DNA of 64,000 nucleotides from Ailanthus altissimus (lineage: Eukaryota; Streptophyta; Magnoliopsida; Sapindales; Simaroubaceae): the NCBI GenBank assembly GCA_946807835.1, contig OX327686.1, positions 4,650,001 through 4,714,000 of the forward strand, given 5' to 3'. The position numbers were made by a program, and so were the translations under genes. Each line of letters opens with the position of its first letter. Position 1 is the first letter of the stretch. This document shows, in pieces, positions 1-11,894 of the stretch. Below the pieces are notes generated by a model that was not told the origin of the DNA, did not search any database, and saw only the letters and a program-made list of their open reading frames with translations.

Positions 1-362
1 GAAAATGAGCTACACCATGAAACTTAATTATGTATGAGAGTTGAGCTTTGTAACTTTTGTGAACTTATTTTGTAATACACTTGTATTTTGTATTACATAC
101 TTATTTATTTTAATGCACTTCTCTTTAGTATTAATGTTGATAATTTTTACAAAATTTTGACAGAAGCACATTTCTATCTAATTATATATGGACGTTTCCA
201 AACTTATCATATTGAAAAAGCACATTTCTATCTAATTATATCTCACATCTGCACACATACACCAAAATCAACGGCTGCAAAATAAATAATATCATATAAA
301 TGCATGTAAAAAATTATAGTACTAAATATCTATGAAGCAGCGGTCTATAAATCAATGACCTT
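1..362. repeat. Non-coding stretch with a 24-bp direct repeat
   Basis: I see no gene here. An exact 24-bp direct repeat lies at 164-187 and 218-241, 54 bp apart (core GCACATTTCTATCTAATT). The short frame across 88-285 is translated from this repeat and A+T-rich DNA and has no recognisable domain. The stretch lies downstream, in the minus direction, of the dead Ulp1 transposon gene and may be part of that element. Confidence 0.5.
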
Positions 363-692
363 TTATTGTCTATAAAAGGTACCAATGGCAGGGAAGGAAT
401 CAAATGACCAACATAACATAAGATATTCAATATACATACAGACGAAGACGCCACAATCCCCACTCCCGACCTTTCATTGCGACACATTCTCCCATATACG
501 AATCATCGGTCAAAGAAACAAATTTGGGCTTTGTATGCCCCTCAAACTATCAAATCTACACATTTGAATGTATAAAGGCATTGCAATACGTAGAGACTCT
601 ATAAATTTCGTGATGGACTTGTTTGAATGACTGTTTATGTTGGAATCATAAAGAACAGTTGCCATCCAAACAAGGTCGAGCTTTGTTGCAAA
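363..692 (-). pseudogene. Ulp1-type (C48) cysteine protease exon of a transposon gene, broken
   Basis: Read on the minus strand from 692 to a stop at 363-365, one frame is shared along the whole stretch. It contains LYDSN, a block of the Ulp1/SUMO-protease fold of plant transposon proteins. The catalytic-cysteine block GDCGVFVC follows at 444-461 and just beyond. Two in-frame stops break it (TGA at 510-512 and 474-476); both could come from C-to-T changes in CGA or G-to-A changes in TGG. An acceptor-like AG precedes 692 on the minus strand. The exon carrying the catalytic His is not clear. It is the 3' end of the gene whose DUF1985 exon lies at 2472-3140. Such Ulp1 genes are carried by plant Mutator-like and other DNA transposons; I see no TIRs around this copy, so the superfamily is inferred. 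Confidence 0.72.
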
Positions 693-1208
693 CTAATATT
701 GTTGATTGATATTCACAGAGATATATATCTATAAAAATAATTATTGTATTATTTTGAACTTAATGTTGTTACATGCACAGTAAAAAATTTATTATTATTT
801 TTAAAAAATACCTTATTAATCAATGCCCACGATTTAGCACCAAGTAACTCTGACTCTGTCGAATGTATTCCTAAAGACAAATAAAAGATACTCGTTAAAC
901 TTGTTAATAGTTAATATATATAATGGTATGATAATGTTATATGCACAATAAATGGGTAACATAATAGCTCACGTAAAAATATGCATCTGCATTTATGCAA
1001 TCCTGTGAGTACATGCCATAAATTTTTTTTTGAAGCAAACGTAAAATATTTAAATATTTATTTATGTGCTGCAAAACAAATAATATGTATAAGTTTCGAT
1101 ATTATTAGACAACTCACAAAACAAAAAAAGTAAAAACAAGTCCTCACTGAATCGTTAATCTAGTCTTGTAGTAGCTTTTTAAACAATGTGTAGTTGGGGT
1201 CGAGTACG

Positions 1209-2385
1209 TCCAAACGATCCCACTATGTTGGGTCATTATTTTTTTTTATCAAATTTAGAAACTCAGCAAATTTAACTTGATCAATAGGAATCAGTTGCCC
1301 GTTTATGTTAATTGTAGGTGCCAATTGTAATTCCATAAGTTTTTTCTTTATAGGCTTTTTCAACGGATTGGTATATGGATTGACTTGGGCTGTTGCCTTT
1401 TTGCGAAGGCGCCCATACCTGCTCATATTTTCACCCAACGGAGCAGGTATAATTTTTACACTTGCAAGGTTATAAGCTACAGCAGCAAATAGCTGATGGT
1501 GAAACTCGCTGGCAGGAGCAAATGTCTGAAAGTTAGCAACTAAGAATTCGGTACCCTAGAAAATCAAATAATACCAGTTAATGTATTGACTTGTTAAACT
1601 TGGTACCCAATATAATTTAGGTTTAAAATGTACTATACTCTGCCCTGTATTCTCAGAGATCTTGGCTGGCTTAAACTGTTGCACTAAGAGAGATATTTGA
1701 TGCAATATATTTTCTTCGGCCTTATCAATTTTAGCGGAAAGCTCTGAGTTAGCCTTATCAATCCTGGTAAATATCATTTTTTCAAAATCATCCATCATCT
1801 TCTCTAGGACATGATACTGTGATGATGACGTGCCGAACTCAAACTATACATAAGTTATTATAATCAATTTTCACAAGCTAATACTCATCAATAACATAAG
1901 TAATTATAATTCAAGAAAAAAAAATTTAAATTATTATACCATTGATTCAGTCGCTAGCAGGGCTTGAAATTCGTAGTCAAGCTGCAGATCATCGGTGAAT
2001 TGAGTGTTCGTGATATCAACTTTCTCCAACTTAAGACTCCCTCCTCATTTTTCGATGGAATGCGCAAGTTTATCACCACGCAATAGTCCGCACTCTTCTT
2101 ATGTTTGTGGGGCACCAACGTCCTATGAATCTCCAAAGCCTTTATAATATTTTAGATTTATTAATCATTATTAGAAAAAATAACAAAAATTATAAGGAAA
2201 TTATATCTATTTTTTGTTGAACATAAAATCATACCCTAACACCATTGAAGAGGACGTTTATGAAGTTTTCATATAATGGGGTACCCATACCAGATCAATT
2301 TAGAATATGCGAAAAATAGTCTCCATTCCTGTCGGTAAACAACTCCCCACACCTTGGGATCGCCTCGTAGATCCACATCAGATGA
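1209..2385 (-). pseudogene. Middle exons of the DUF1985/Ulp1 transposon gene
   Basis: Several open blocks on the minus strand are separated by plant-like splice signals. About 2235-2385 encodes WIYEAIPRCGELF, typical of the linker after DUF1985, with a TGA at 2295-2297 where Trp is expected, and ends at a GTATGA donor. About 1941-2140 ends in a block reading LQLDYEFQALLATESM followed by GTATAA; a one-base shift lies inside it. About 1606-1843 encodes a Lys/Glu-rich, probably coiled-coil segment (ANSELSAKIDKAEEN). About 1209-1552 encodes a basic segment (YGRLRKKATAQVNPY and beyond). The order agrees with DUF1985-spacer-Ulp1 proteins of plant transposons. Exon edges are my reading of GT/AG signals. 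Confidence 0.6.
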
Positions 2386-2471
2386 TAATAAATTCAAAAA
2401 TTATAATGTCAACAAAATAAAATTTTATGTATCTCAATATGATAATCAATCAAAAAAATTGAATCACTTAC

Positions 2472-3140
2472 TAAGAATGCGTGACTAAATGAGTATAAGT
2501 TATATGATTTCTTATCTAGAGCGCCTGCTTTTTTTACTTCTGCTAACTTTTTAATTGAAGCCGTGCATAAACTATTGTAGAGTACAGTCCATGCAATCGT
2601 GCCTCAAGGATAAACATTAAACTCATCTAAATTATCTACGAGACGAAGTACACAATATTGTATGGTTCTATTCTGATCACGTGTCATTAACAATTTATGA
2701 AATACATAAAATAGACACATTTTTACTGCATCTACATCATCGTCAAATATAACGCTCACGAACCATGGATCCAAATTCCTGTAATTCAACTTACCTAACC
2801 CACTTATTACAGGATAATCCCCCATCCTCAAACCAGTAATCAAATAAAATTTTTGACGAGAGAATCTAATACGTCTTTTGCCTATATAGAACTATAATTC
2901 TTCATATAAATTTTTGGTATGTATGCGTCTTAATAAAATTTCATGTGCTAAAATACATGAAAATGGAATATTTGATACATTAAAAAAATAACCAAAATAT
3001 GTGGTTCTAAATATTTCTACCTGCTTCGAAGTCAATTTATTTTTTATATTTCGTATAACTCATAACTTTAAGTAAGTATGTACGTTCCTTCGGTAGAAAA
3101 TATTTTCTGCAATTTCGTAGTCTTTTGAGACATTCTTCTT
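2472..3140 (-). pseudogene. DUF1985 exon of a Ulp1-type transposon gene, with nonsense codons
   Basis: The exon runs from 3140 (after a TTTTTTCAG acceptor) to 2472 (before GTAAGT). It encodes the DUF1985 domain found N-terminal to Ulp1 protease domains in plant transposon proteins. Recognisable blocks are KLTSKQVEIFRTTYFGY, RIRFSRQKFYLITGLRMGDY and RLVDNLDEFNVYP. Stops interrupt it at 3060-3062 (TGA), 2892-2894 (TAG where the family has Trp) and 2604-2606 (TGA in YP-W-G, Trp expected). A one-base shift in a T run near 2975 moves the frame. With the downstream exons this is one dead gene of about 2.8 kb. The Trp-to-stop changes are G-to-A on the coding strand. Confidence 0.75.
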
Positions 3141-3267
3141 CTGAAAAAATTAAAAAAATTATTAACATATAATATTCACAATAAAATTATCAATATATAA
3201 CTAACTATTAAATCAAGAAACTAAAACATATATTTTTAAATTAATCAAAAAATTAAAAATAAAAATT

Positions 3268-3510
3268 ACCACGTGGCGCCTTGCCTTGGCGCTATGTGGC
3301 AGTCAGCAGCCAGCTGTCGGGAGCGGGCAATGTGGTGCACTGTGGCCCACGTGGCATGCCCCTAATAGCATGGAATGCGCCAACGATGTTAGGTGCACGC
3401 CATTGGGCGTGCGCCACACGGGGGCACCCAACGGTGTGCGCCTAACGCCGGTGGCTCATGCTTCTACGCCCCTACCGCGTGAAATGCATATAAGCACTCA
3501 CCGGTGTATG
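3268..3510. other. Isolated G+C-rich patch
   Basis: About 240 bp of strongly G+C-rich sequence stands alone in A+T-rich DNA. GGCGC, GCGCC and ACGTGGC blocks recur on both strands. A frame across 3286-3513 (+) is open, but the peptide is low-complexity and matches no family I know. It lies just upstream, in the minus direction, of the DUF1985 exon, so it could be that element's 5' region or a captured GC-rich fragment. Function unknown. Confidence 0.45.
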
Positions 3511-4039
3511 TAAGGCAAAAAAAGGCTAAAATCTGCCATTTTTAGCCATTTTTAATTTCACACATATTTTCAACTTATTTTTCATACTATATCTACACAT
3601 TTCTAACAATTAAGCACAAAAACCACTCAAAATCATAAGAAACTAAATTTAAAAAATAAGCTTACCAATGTTCTCTCATTTTTAATTTTTTTAACTTTAC
3701 ACTAAATAATTTAATTTTAATATTTAAATTTAAGAGTGGATCTAACAAACTATTTAAAGAAAATTTGTTAATCTTGAGAGAGAGGGAGAGAGGAAGTGTC
3801 GGTAGATTTTTTTATTTTAAGAGTAAGGGTTGAATGATAAAAAAAATTAAATTTGGTTATTATAATTTAAGTTATTTTGACTCATTCAAAATAAATGTTG
3901 GATTGACAGTTTTGGTCAACTTGAGAAATTTTTTAATTTTTATATCTCTAACCATGCTATTCTATGATAGAATAGGAGGGACAGTGAGATTCTTAAGGCT
4001 ACTTATACCCATCATCAACAACTTGGTCGAGCTACAATA
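3511..4039. other. A+T-rich spacer with no recognised gene
   Basis: This separates the GC-rich patch from the gypsy remnant. It holds A/T runs and a GAGA-rich stretch at 3774-3794 (AGAGAGAGGGAGAGAGG). The frame at 3834-4040 has no recognisable domain. It may include the eroded 5' part of the gypsy element, but no LTR is visible. Confidence 0.4.
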
Positions 4040-6480
4040 AGTGCTCAAATGCTAATTCTACTTGGTGAACGTAGAGTACAATGCCTGCAAGAGACCGAAG
4101 GAGTTGAAAAGAAATAAGTACGTCATTGATTATATGAAGAGTTCTATACACTAATGTCGTAGATTGATCTCTATAATGAGTGGTAAGGACTGATTGTTCA
4201 ACTTTTTAGATATGAGTTGTTGCCATGAGCATCTAACGGGTTGCGTTGGCATGGGGTGAATGATATATCCTATTTACTAAATATGGTTGAGACACTCGTA
4301 GATTACCATAGAGGGGATGTAAGGAAGTCCAAGAATAACAAGCCCAAGTATTCTCATCTTCCATTAAAAAGGATGAAAAGGCCAGTTGCCAAAGTAGAAA
4401 CAGAAGAAGCATGACAATAGAAAGGCTACTCGAGGATAACTACCTTCTTTATAATGAGGATCATTGGGAAAAGTGCTATCAAGGAAGAAGGCTTTCAATG
4501 TTATATTTGCAGTGAAGAAGGTGTATGAGCACGCTACCTAGGATGTTTACAGCTGGTCAATGCTCTAAATGCCAAGCAAGCGTCTAGAGTGCCTACATGG
4601 AAAATTCTCATGTATGTTCAAGTTACCATTGATAGTAAGAAGGCACAATGCTGGTAGATATTAGGGGTCTTGAACAACTTTATCAAATGAGCAATGAAGA
4701 AACGCTTGGGTATTAAGATGGAGAAAAAGGTTGGAGACATCAAGATTGTGAATATTGTAGCCAAAACTTTTAATGTTGTGGTCCGTGGGATGAGATGCAC
4801 ATAAGAGAACCTCACAGTTCTACATTGTGTTATTGCCTCTGTATCTATATGTGCATTTTAGAGGGTGGTCCTTGCATGGTGTCAATGCTAGCCAAGTATA
4901 TTTCCAACAAAACTCTCCTCTTTGCTATGAAACTTAAAAAATGGGGCAGCTTACCTAGCCATAATAAAAGAGGCAGATGATACAGCGAAAGGTACGAGGA
5001 AAGAGTTATTGATAGAGATTGCGAGAGTGCTTGAGGAGAATTAAGATGTCATGCCACATCTTTAACTGAAAAAATTACCACTAAGGTGAGAGATTGATCA
5101 TCATGAGATTAATTTGGAGTCAAAGACAAAGCCTCCAACTAAAGTGCCTTGCCAAAGTTAGAGGAGTTGATGGATGTGGGTTTTATCTAGCTATCTACGG
5201 CACTATATGGTTCGCCCATGCTATTTTTACTTGGGCACGAAAGGTTCATTGAGATTGTGTACAAACTACTGGGCACGCAACAAAGTTATAGTCAAGAAAA
5301 AGACCCAATTTCTCTTATTGTTAACTATTTCAATCAATTGGGACAAGTAAAATAGTTTCTAAAATTGGATTTGTAGTTAATGAGTATAAATAACCATGAC
5401 GGTGATAAGTCAAAGACTGTATATGTAAGCACTATGGGACATTTGAGTTTCATGTCATGCCCTTTGACCTTATCAACACCCCAACCATATTTTGCACCTT
5501 GATGAATAACATTCTTCACCCATTCTTTAACAAGTTTATAGTTGTGTACGTTAATAACACAGTAATATACAATACCACTTTTGAGGAACACGTTGAGTAC
5601 TATGAGTATTGTTTTGAGCATCCTTCATAAGAATGGGTAATATATGGAGGGAGAAAAGCATTCTTTTGCCTAGTTGGAATGGGATTTTCTTGATCACAAA
5701 ATCAATAATGACAAATTGGTAATAATGGATAGGGCCAAGATTCATACTATAGTAGATTGGGAGGAGCCCATGAAAATTACTTGAGTTATAGTCTTTTCTT
5801 GAGTTGGTGAACTACTATCATAGATTTATTAAAGGGTATTCAACAATAGCCACTACCACTCACTGACTTGCTCAAGAAGACTATAGTGTGAGAGGCATTT
5901 GAGGAGTGTAATGTGTTAAAGGGCCTTTGATAGATTAAAAAGGTGCTGATCGAGAAGTTGATACCAAAAAATGCACTACCTTTTGAGATACCAAAAAATG
6001 CATCAAAATTTTCCATTAATGGTGTATCCATGTAAGAGGGACATCTAATTTACAAAATCCATCAATAATATGGAGAGGTATTATAAGGTGAGAAAAAAAA
6101 AAGATGACATGGTTTATTCATTATCTACACACTTGACGACGTTTACTTTCTTAGGTTTAAGTTTGTAGTGATAATGAACAACATATCAATGAACTACTTT
6201 CAGTGTCAGAAGAAACTTGGCCCAAAGTAAATACGGTGGTTGGATTTTTTTCAGCAAGTTAAACTATAAGATTAAGTACAAACTGAACAAGGTTGATATG
6301 ATGACTGACGCTTTGAGCCGAAAAGCTGAGTTGACAACAATTAGCAAGCTGCAAGGGAGATTCTTAGCTATTTTAAGAGCTAATGAAGCATGATCCTTAA
6401 CCAAGCACCTTTCCACGTAAGTGCACAAAGAGAAAACCAACCAGTTATGGTTGGAAGATGAATTTCTATACACCAAGGGC
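4040..6480 (+). pseudogene. Ty3/gypsy retrotransposon gag-pol remnant
   Basis: No long frame survives, but blocks follow each other in gypsy order on the + strand. Gag C-terminus is near 4100-4230. A zinc knuckle (CYIC, then the rest broken) is near 4500-4530. An aspartic protease block begins around 4645 (MLVDIRG in place of the usual LVDTGA) and continues to RLGIKMEKKVGDIKIVNI. Reverse transcriptase is at about 5090-5640 (FEFHVMPFDLINTPTIFCTL, then VVYVNN). RNase H is at about 6110-6340 (YFQCQKKLGPK and ADALSRKAEL type blocks), and the start of integrase is near 6440-6480. Both Asp of the RT YxDD box read Asn (5553-5558), and stops and frameshifts are frequent. No flanking LTRs are visible. 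The element is dead; the order supports Ty3/gypsy rather than copia. Confidence 0.85.
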
Positions 6481-8069
6481 CAATGGGCTCAATATTTACT
6501 TTTTAAGTTCTTTAAAACTCTTAAATTCTTAAAAGGATTCCATTGTCTTTAAAATTGACAATTTTTGAATTTTATTTTATGGTAGGATATTAGACTCCTA
6601 AACGAAGAAAACAAAAGAAAAAGCATCTGATATCAAAGTTGTTTTTCAATAAAAAGATAATAATTCATTAAGCACTTCTGAAAAAAAAAATAATATGAAG
6701 GAATGCAACTTTGAGGCCTTAAATAATAATGGAATTTAACCAAAAGGAAAAGTTACATATCACATAATTTATTTACGTGTTGAACAGAAAATTTTAAAAC
6801 AGAACTAGCCACAACTCATTTGTCTACCGTAACCTTTGGAACCATTACATGGCTGCCGTGCCTTCTATATTAAAAAATGACATTTGAACTCTTAATATTT
6901 TTAAAAAAAGATTTATAGATTATAATAATTTAAATTTTTCATCAATGTCTTTGTTAAGTTATGATTTTTTTGTTTATTTAATAATAAAAAAAAGTCTATA
7001 TGTATTTTTTCTTAAAATGTTAAGAATTTAATTTTTTTTAATTAAAATAGACAAAAATTATTATTTAACAAAACTATCAATAGAATTTTATAAATTATGT
7101 TCATTTATTTAAATATTTGACTTGTCCTTTTCATTCACCGATAAGTTGAGCATCATGATCATTCTTGCAATATTTTAAATGCTTATCTTAAAAAAATTAA
7201 TTTTTTATGAGACACCAACTCTTTGTGGTTGTAATTATAATCTACTCATTCTAATGGAAACAAGGATTAATTTGAGCAAGTTGGACAAGCCCCCGTCATT
7301 TAAAAAAAAAAAGAGAGTAAAATTGAACGAAAAATGAAAGCAAATGAGGAACATTTTAATATTTCTACTCACCTTCCACCATTCTAATGGATACATGGTC
7401 CCGAAATCTTAGTGCTCCAAATAGTTTAGCCGACATTGTTTATCATTAGGTTGAGAAAATGGCACATGCATATTATTTTGCAGATAAATTCGGTTTCATG
7501 CACAATTTAATTTTTAAGTGTCCATCTCCATCATTATTGCAATGTGGCATTATGCCAATGATCATATAATGTTTAATTAATCATGATAAGCCTCCCATAA
7601 TTAATCCCGTTCCACTAATAACAAATCAAAAACGCAACTTTTATATGGCACTAACAATTTGGCAAACAATAAAATAAGAAACGATAAAGCACTGCAAAAA
7701 GTGAGTTGGGTATTTGTCAATCTCAATGCGCGCATGGCTTTTTTTGCCTTGCCCTTTTTCGAATTCCGAATTCTTTATATCTCTTTAATTTCTAGAATGC
7801 TCCTATGTCTGTGGCCTCATAAGTCATATCTCATATTATTTCATTCTTATGGGTTTAAATTTCACCCAAAAAAAAAAAACTCTAGGTTGCATTGGCGAGA
7901 ATTGGGTCAACCCGACCCCTAGCCGCAGCTACTTCAAAATTTGTTGTGCTAAAGAACTAAAATGATTATTTTTTTATTTTTTTAAATCAAAGTCGATTGG
8001 CTAATTTTAAGCTAAATATAAAGAATGACAACAGTATTGTTTGATTTGTTCATCTATAGATCTTCATAA
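6481..8069. other. A+T-rich intergenic DNA
   Basis: I find no gene, tRNA or element with clear ends. Part of 6860-7100 resembles the arms of the foldback elements at 8070-8830 and 20855-21640 (T-rich with a spaced TTTGTTAAGT), so an eroded copy may be present. The frame at 7659-7922 has no recognisable domain. Confidence 0.45.
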
Positions 8070-8830
8070 TTAAAGAAATTTTTTTATTTTTTTTATTTAT
8101 ACTTTTGTCAAGTAACAGAATCTATTAAAGTTAATAGTAGAAAGAGTAAAAATAAAAAATAAAAAATAATCTCTAGTTAACTAAAAAAATAAAAATTTCG
8201 AGCAACCTTTGTCAATGATAAGTCAACACTCATCAATAATCAGTCAACGATCAATTAATATTTGTTAACATTCAGTCAACGCTAGTTAACAGTTGATTAA
8301 TGTCGGTCAATAATCAGTCAATGCAGTCACTAGTCTATCAATGCTAATCAACAACTGTTTGTCAAGTTCGGTCAATGACAGTTGACGGTTGGTCAATATC
8401 GGTCAATGGCTGCTAGTCAACACCAATTAACGATGGTTAATGAAGCGGTCAACGGATAGTCAATATCGGTCAATGTTAATCAATATTGACAAACGATCGA
8501 TCAATGTTTCTTTTTTTGATTAGTTTAGTTAAAGATAATATATTAACACGTTTTTAATTTCATACATAAATAAAGTTTAAAATAACTTAGTTGATTAAAA
8601 TATTAACTTTTATTAATAATGTCAAAGGTTTAAACCCCACTTTGAACATTTAAAATTAGAATTTTTTTAGTAGTCATAAAATAGTATTTTTACTAGTTTT
8701 AAATGATCTTTTTAATGAAATTTAATGAATAGTATTGACAAGAGTGTAAATGATATATTTTTTTATATATAAGAGTCTAAATAATTATTTTCTCAAAACT
8801 TAAAGGTCTAGGTATCCATTTCTCATATAT
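8070..8830. mobile_element. Foldback/TIR element with internal GTCAA array
   Basis: Imperfect inverted arms are read from about 8075 rightwards (TTTATTTATACTTTTGTCAA) and from about 8775 leftwards on the minus strand (TCATTTACACTCTTGTCAA). The sequence matches the right half of the element at 20855-21640 by eye, so the two form a family. The interior is the GTCAA array at 8205-8508. A segment at 8575-8650 resembles a tRNA-type A box (AACTTAGTTGATTAAAA) and B box (GGTTTAAACCCC). No exact target-site duplication was found, so the ends are approximate. Confidence 0.5.
8205..8508. repeat. Degenerate array of GTCAA(C/T) motifs
   Basis: In about 300 bp, GTCAA occurs about 14 times on the + strand, usually as GTCAAC, GTCAAT or CGGTCAAT, at irregular 15-30 bp spacing, with a few TTGAC on the same strand. 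GTCAA is the reverse complement of TTGAC, the core of the W box bound by WRKY factors. The array therefore has the form of a dense W-box-core cluster, but it looks like simple decay of a tandem repeat. Binding is not shown. Confidence 0.7.
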
Positions 8831-8880
8831 ATATATATATATATATTAAATGGACGAGGGGAGGAATCAAACTTAAAACT

Positions 8881-9825
8881 TGTTGAAAATTGGTAATTCA
8901 ACAAGTTTGTATAAGTAAGAATTGAGATGAATATCAAGAGTAGAGTCATTATGAAGTTAAGTACGTATTAAGTGTACAAGAGATGAGCATAACAGAAAGT
9001 TAAAAAGAATGAGTACTGTTTATGCCAAAACTGTTCATAGGATATTGTTCACGCGCGGGTACTGTACACGTGGTTACTATTCACACGACAACTTTAGGGT
9101 ATTTCCTATTTTTTCTCAATTGACTTCTTTAAGTGGGATTATGACTTCTACAAGTAAGGACTGTTATTCCAACTAGGTTTAGGGTTTCTAATGGTATTTT
9201 ATTCTCTATATAAATTATTTTAAACACAAAAAAAGATAAGCATCTAAGGTTTCAAGATGTAATCATAAAAGAGAATAGAGTAGCTGGGTAGGCACTAAGT
9301 GCATGGTGCACTAAGGTGTAACATTTGGGGAGTGTTTTATTTTGATTCTTAAGTGAACAAAGAAACACTATAGATCCTTTTATCTTAGATGCTCGGGTTA
9401 TTCTTATATTCCTTATAAAAATATCTTATGAAGAGATACTAAGAGGTCTTAGGGAGTCATAGTGATCAAAGGTAGATACTTAGAGGTTTTAGGGAGTCAT
9501 GGTGATCAAAGGTAGATACTTAGAGGTCTCTATGAGAAATACTAAAGGGTCTTGTAGGATCATTGATGATATAAGAAGATACTTAGTGATCTATATCAAT
9601 AATAAGAAGATAGATAATAGATCCTCCGTGGACGTAGGTAATTTTTTTAAGCCGAACCACGTATATCTTGTGTCTTGTTGATTGATTTATTTTCTTTATC
9701 TTTATTGATGTGTTGATCTTATATGTTCTTACTTATAGTGTGAGTTATGATTTTTCGTTGCACATAAAATAAAAAAGATATCAAGGTTGTGGCATAATTG
9801 ATGCCATAAGTGTTTCAAACTAAAA
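8881..9825 (+). mobile_element. Copia-type LTR, divergent copy
   Basis: It starts TGTTGAAAATTGGTAATTC, as the other LTRs of this family do, and shares ordered blocks with the copies at 11065 and 47954: AAGAATTGAGATGAATAT, a CTATATAAA promoter near 9213, GGGTAGGCACTAAGTGC near 9280, and the GGACGTAGGTAATT block near 9630. Unlike the others, its U3 lacks the GCGCC repeats. The 3' end is uncertain: candidate duplications AACT/AACT flank 8881 and about 9820. No internal coding region follows, so it is best read as a solo or broken LTR. Confidence 0.65.
9442..9521. repeat. 40-bp tandem duplication inside an LTR
   Basis: Two adjacent 40-bp units (9442-9481 and 9482-9521) differ at two positions. 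Each begins AGAGGT and ends GGTAGATACTT, and a partial third copy follows. The frame at 9499-9681 is a by-product of this repeat. Confidence 0.85.
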
Positions 9826-9829
9826 AGCA

Positions 9830-11059
9830 TTACTTGATATCCGTAACAAAACTCTATTTAAAAGAGTGCATTGCAAATTTTTTATTACTAAATCATTTGA
9901 ACAAGTGCATCATTTTTTTAATAATTAAATTGCCAAAATAATATGATTGAGTGAAGTTATTTAATCGAAAGAAAATGATACATACACATATTTCTAATTA
10001 CAGTCTATATATATTTGTAAAAATTTAATAAATTTTAGTTGTAAAAATTTCCAAAAATAAAATTATTTATAAAAATGTAAAACCATATTATTTTTTCTAA
10101 AATATTAAAAAATCAATTATTTATGAACTTTTACCAAATAACACAAAGTTTATGATAAACAAGAGATATCTTCTTCGCAAGTTTAAATGTTGGATTTTTA
10201 TATTTGATTAAATATTACTTTTTGTTGATTGTATAGGAAATTTTTTTTTTAAACTATAAAAGTTAATCAAGTAATATATTTACTTTTTTAAAAAAAAAAT
10301 TCAGTGCACCAAAAAAAAAAGATCCAAAAAGTATTTTGTCTTTTAAATAATCTGATTGAAATTAATTTACAAAGAATCAATATAATAATATATGTTATAC
10401 TTGTTAAATATATATATCATGAATATCTCAACTTTCAAATACTTGTAAATGAAAGTCCATCGTTAGAATTTTTAAGAATAATTTGAGGCTTACTTCATCA
10501 AAATTGTCATTACTTAATATTAAAATGAAAGAAAACAAAAAAAAAAAAGTGTAGTGAAAAAGATGGGATAAAATATTTCCAAATTTGGGTGGAATTGCAA
10601 ATAGAAAAACGATATTAAAATCCAACCTACCTCGTCCAGGATAACATTATATATTTAAAAGCCACCTAGAAATATACATCTGCACTTCAATACCTTTACA
10701 GTCTCCTTTTGCCTTTCTCTAAATACAATCTTTCTCTTTGACTTTTATTTGTAGTACTAAAACAAAATTAACCTAGAGTAAAATGTTTGTGTGCAATGAC
10801 TGTAGGGGAAAAGGATCCCTGTCTACCCCAAGATTTAGGAAAAGAGATACAAATAATTTTATAATTTTTTTTTTTTAAAAAAACATAGATCTTTATTTGT
10901 TAATGTTAATTTGGATAAAAAATGCTCTATTAATATTTAAGTGACTTATTTACTCATGTATGACATGTGAAACTTTTTTATCAACTTATTTATATTTTAA
11001 TTTTAAAAATTATTTATAATCAACAGTTGACTTTGTCTCTCACTAATCAATATAGTTAA
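9830..11059. other. A+T-rich intergenic DNA with a promoter-like patch
   Basis: No conserved gene is visible. Around 10640-10740 a TATATATTTAAAAGCC box is followed by a CT-rich leader. An ATG at about 10783 then opens a 50-60 codon frame beginning MFVCNDCRGKGSLSTPRFRK, which runs into low-complexity Phe/Lys. It could be the decayed 5' end of a gene; I cannot name it. Confidence 0.3.
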
Positions 11060-11064
11060 TCATC

Positions 11065-11889
11065 TATTGAAAAATTGGTGATTTAATAATTTTAGTTGAA
11101 CACAAATTGAGATGAATATTAAAGTGGAGAGTCACAAGAAGTTTAGAACATGTGAGACACGTATGGAGAAGTTTAGGACGTATGGGACACAAAGTGGAAA
11201 GCGAAACGGGACTCAAAAACACGAAGGAAGTGAAGAAAATACAGGAGAAGCTGCCAGGCATGAGTGCCGTAGCGCCTAGGGCTTAGTGACGCGGCGCCTA
11301 GAGCTTAGCGCTGCGGCTCCCAGGGACGAGTGCCGCGGCGCCAGATGCGTTAGAAGTCCATTTTTCTTCAAGATTTCGAGTTTTGGACTTTCAAAACAAG
11401 TGGACTCTTACTCCAATAAAGAATAAGGTTAGTAGGCACGAAATACACTCTATATAAACACTTGTAAACCCTTTAGTTGAGATTAAGCATTAAGAGAGAC
11501 TCTAAGAGAGGGGAAGAACTGGGTAGACACTAAGTACTTGTGTGTGTTAGGATGGAACCGTCATTTTGGTGATCATTGTTCGTGGTAGAGTAAGGTTTCA
11601 CTAAACATTAGGTCCTTTTGAGGGTTCTTCAAATTGAATTTTTCTTGTAATATCTCTAGGGAGTTAATAAGAGAGGTTAGGATCTTTAGATCCACCTTAG
11701 GCGTAGGCAATTAACCGAACTACATAAAATTGTGTTGTGTTCTTTTATATTCTGCTTTGGATTCTCGTTATCCTTTACTTGATTAACATGTTATTCTGTT
11801 ATGTAAGGAGGTTAGAGTTATAAGTTGAATTTGAAGTTCTTTACTTCAACATAACTTCAAGAAGGAGAAAGACGTTTTTTTTCTCAACA
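11065..11889 (+). mobile_element. Solo copia LTR (825 bp) with 5-bp TSD TCATC
   Basis: The element begins TATTGAAAAATTGG (first dinucleotide TG changed to TA) and ends TTCTCAACA. It is flanked by exact TCATC duplications at 11060-11064 and 11890-11894. U3 holds a G+C-rich repeat cluster (11262-11345, GCGCC units). The promoter box CTATATAAACACTT is near 11450, followed by the conserved GGGTAGACACTAAGT block near 11522. No PBS or internal region follows, so it is a solo LTR from unequal recombination. Confidence 0.85.
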
Positions 11890-11894
11890 TCATC

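Noticed and set aside
3286..3513. 75-codon frame in the GC-rich patch
   Set aside because: Low-complexity composition and no recognised domain; the patch itself is reported.
4040..6480. Endogenous pararetrovirus
   Set aside because: Protease, RT, RNase H and integrase order with zinc-knuckle gag fits Ty3/gypsy; no movement protein was seen.
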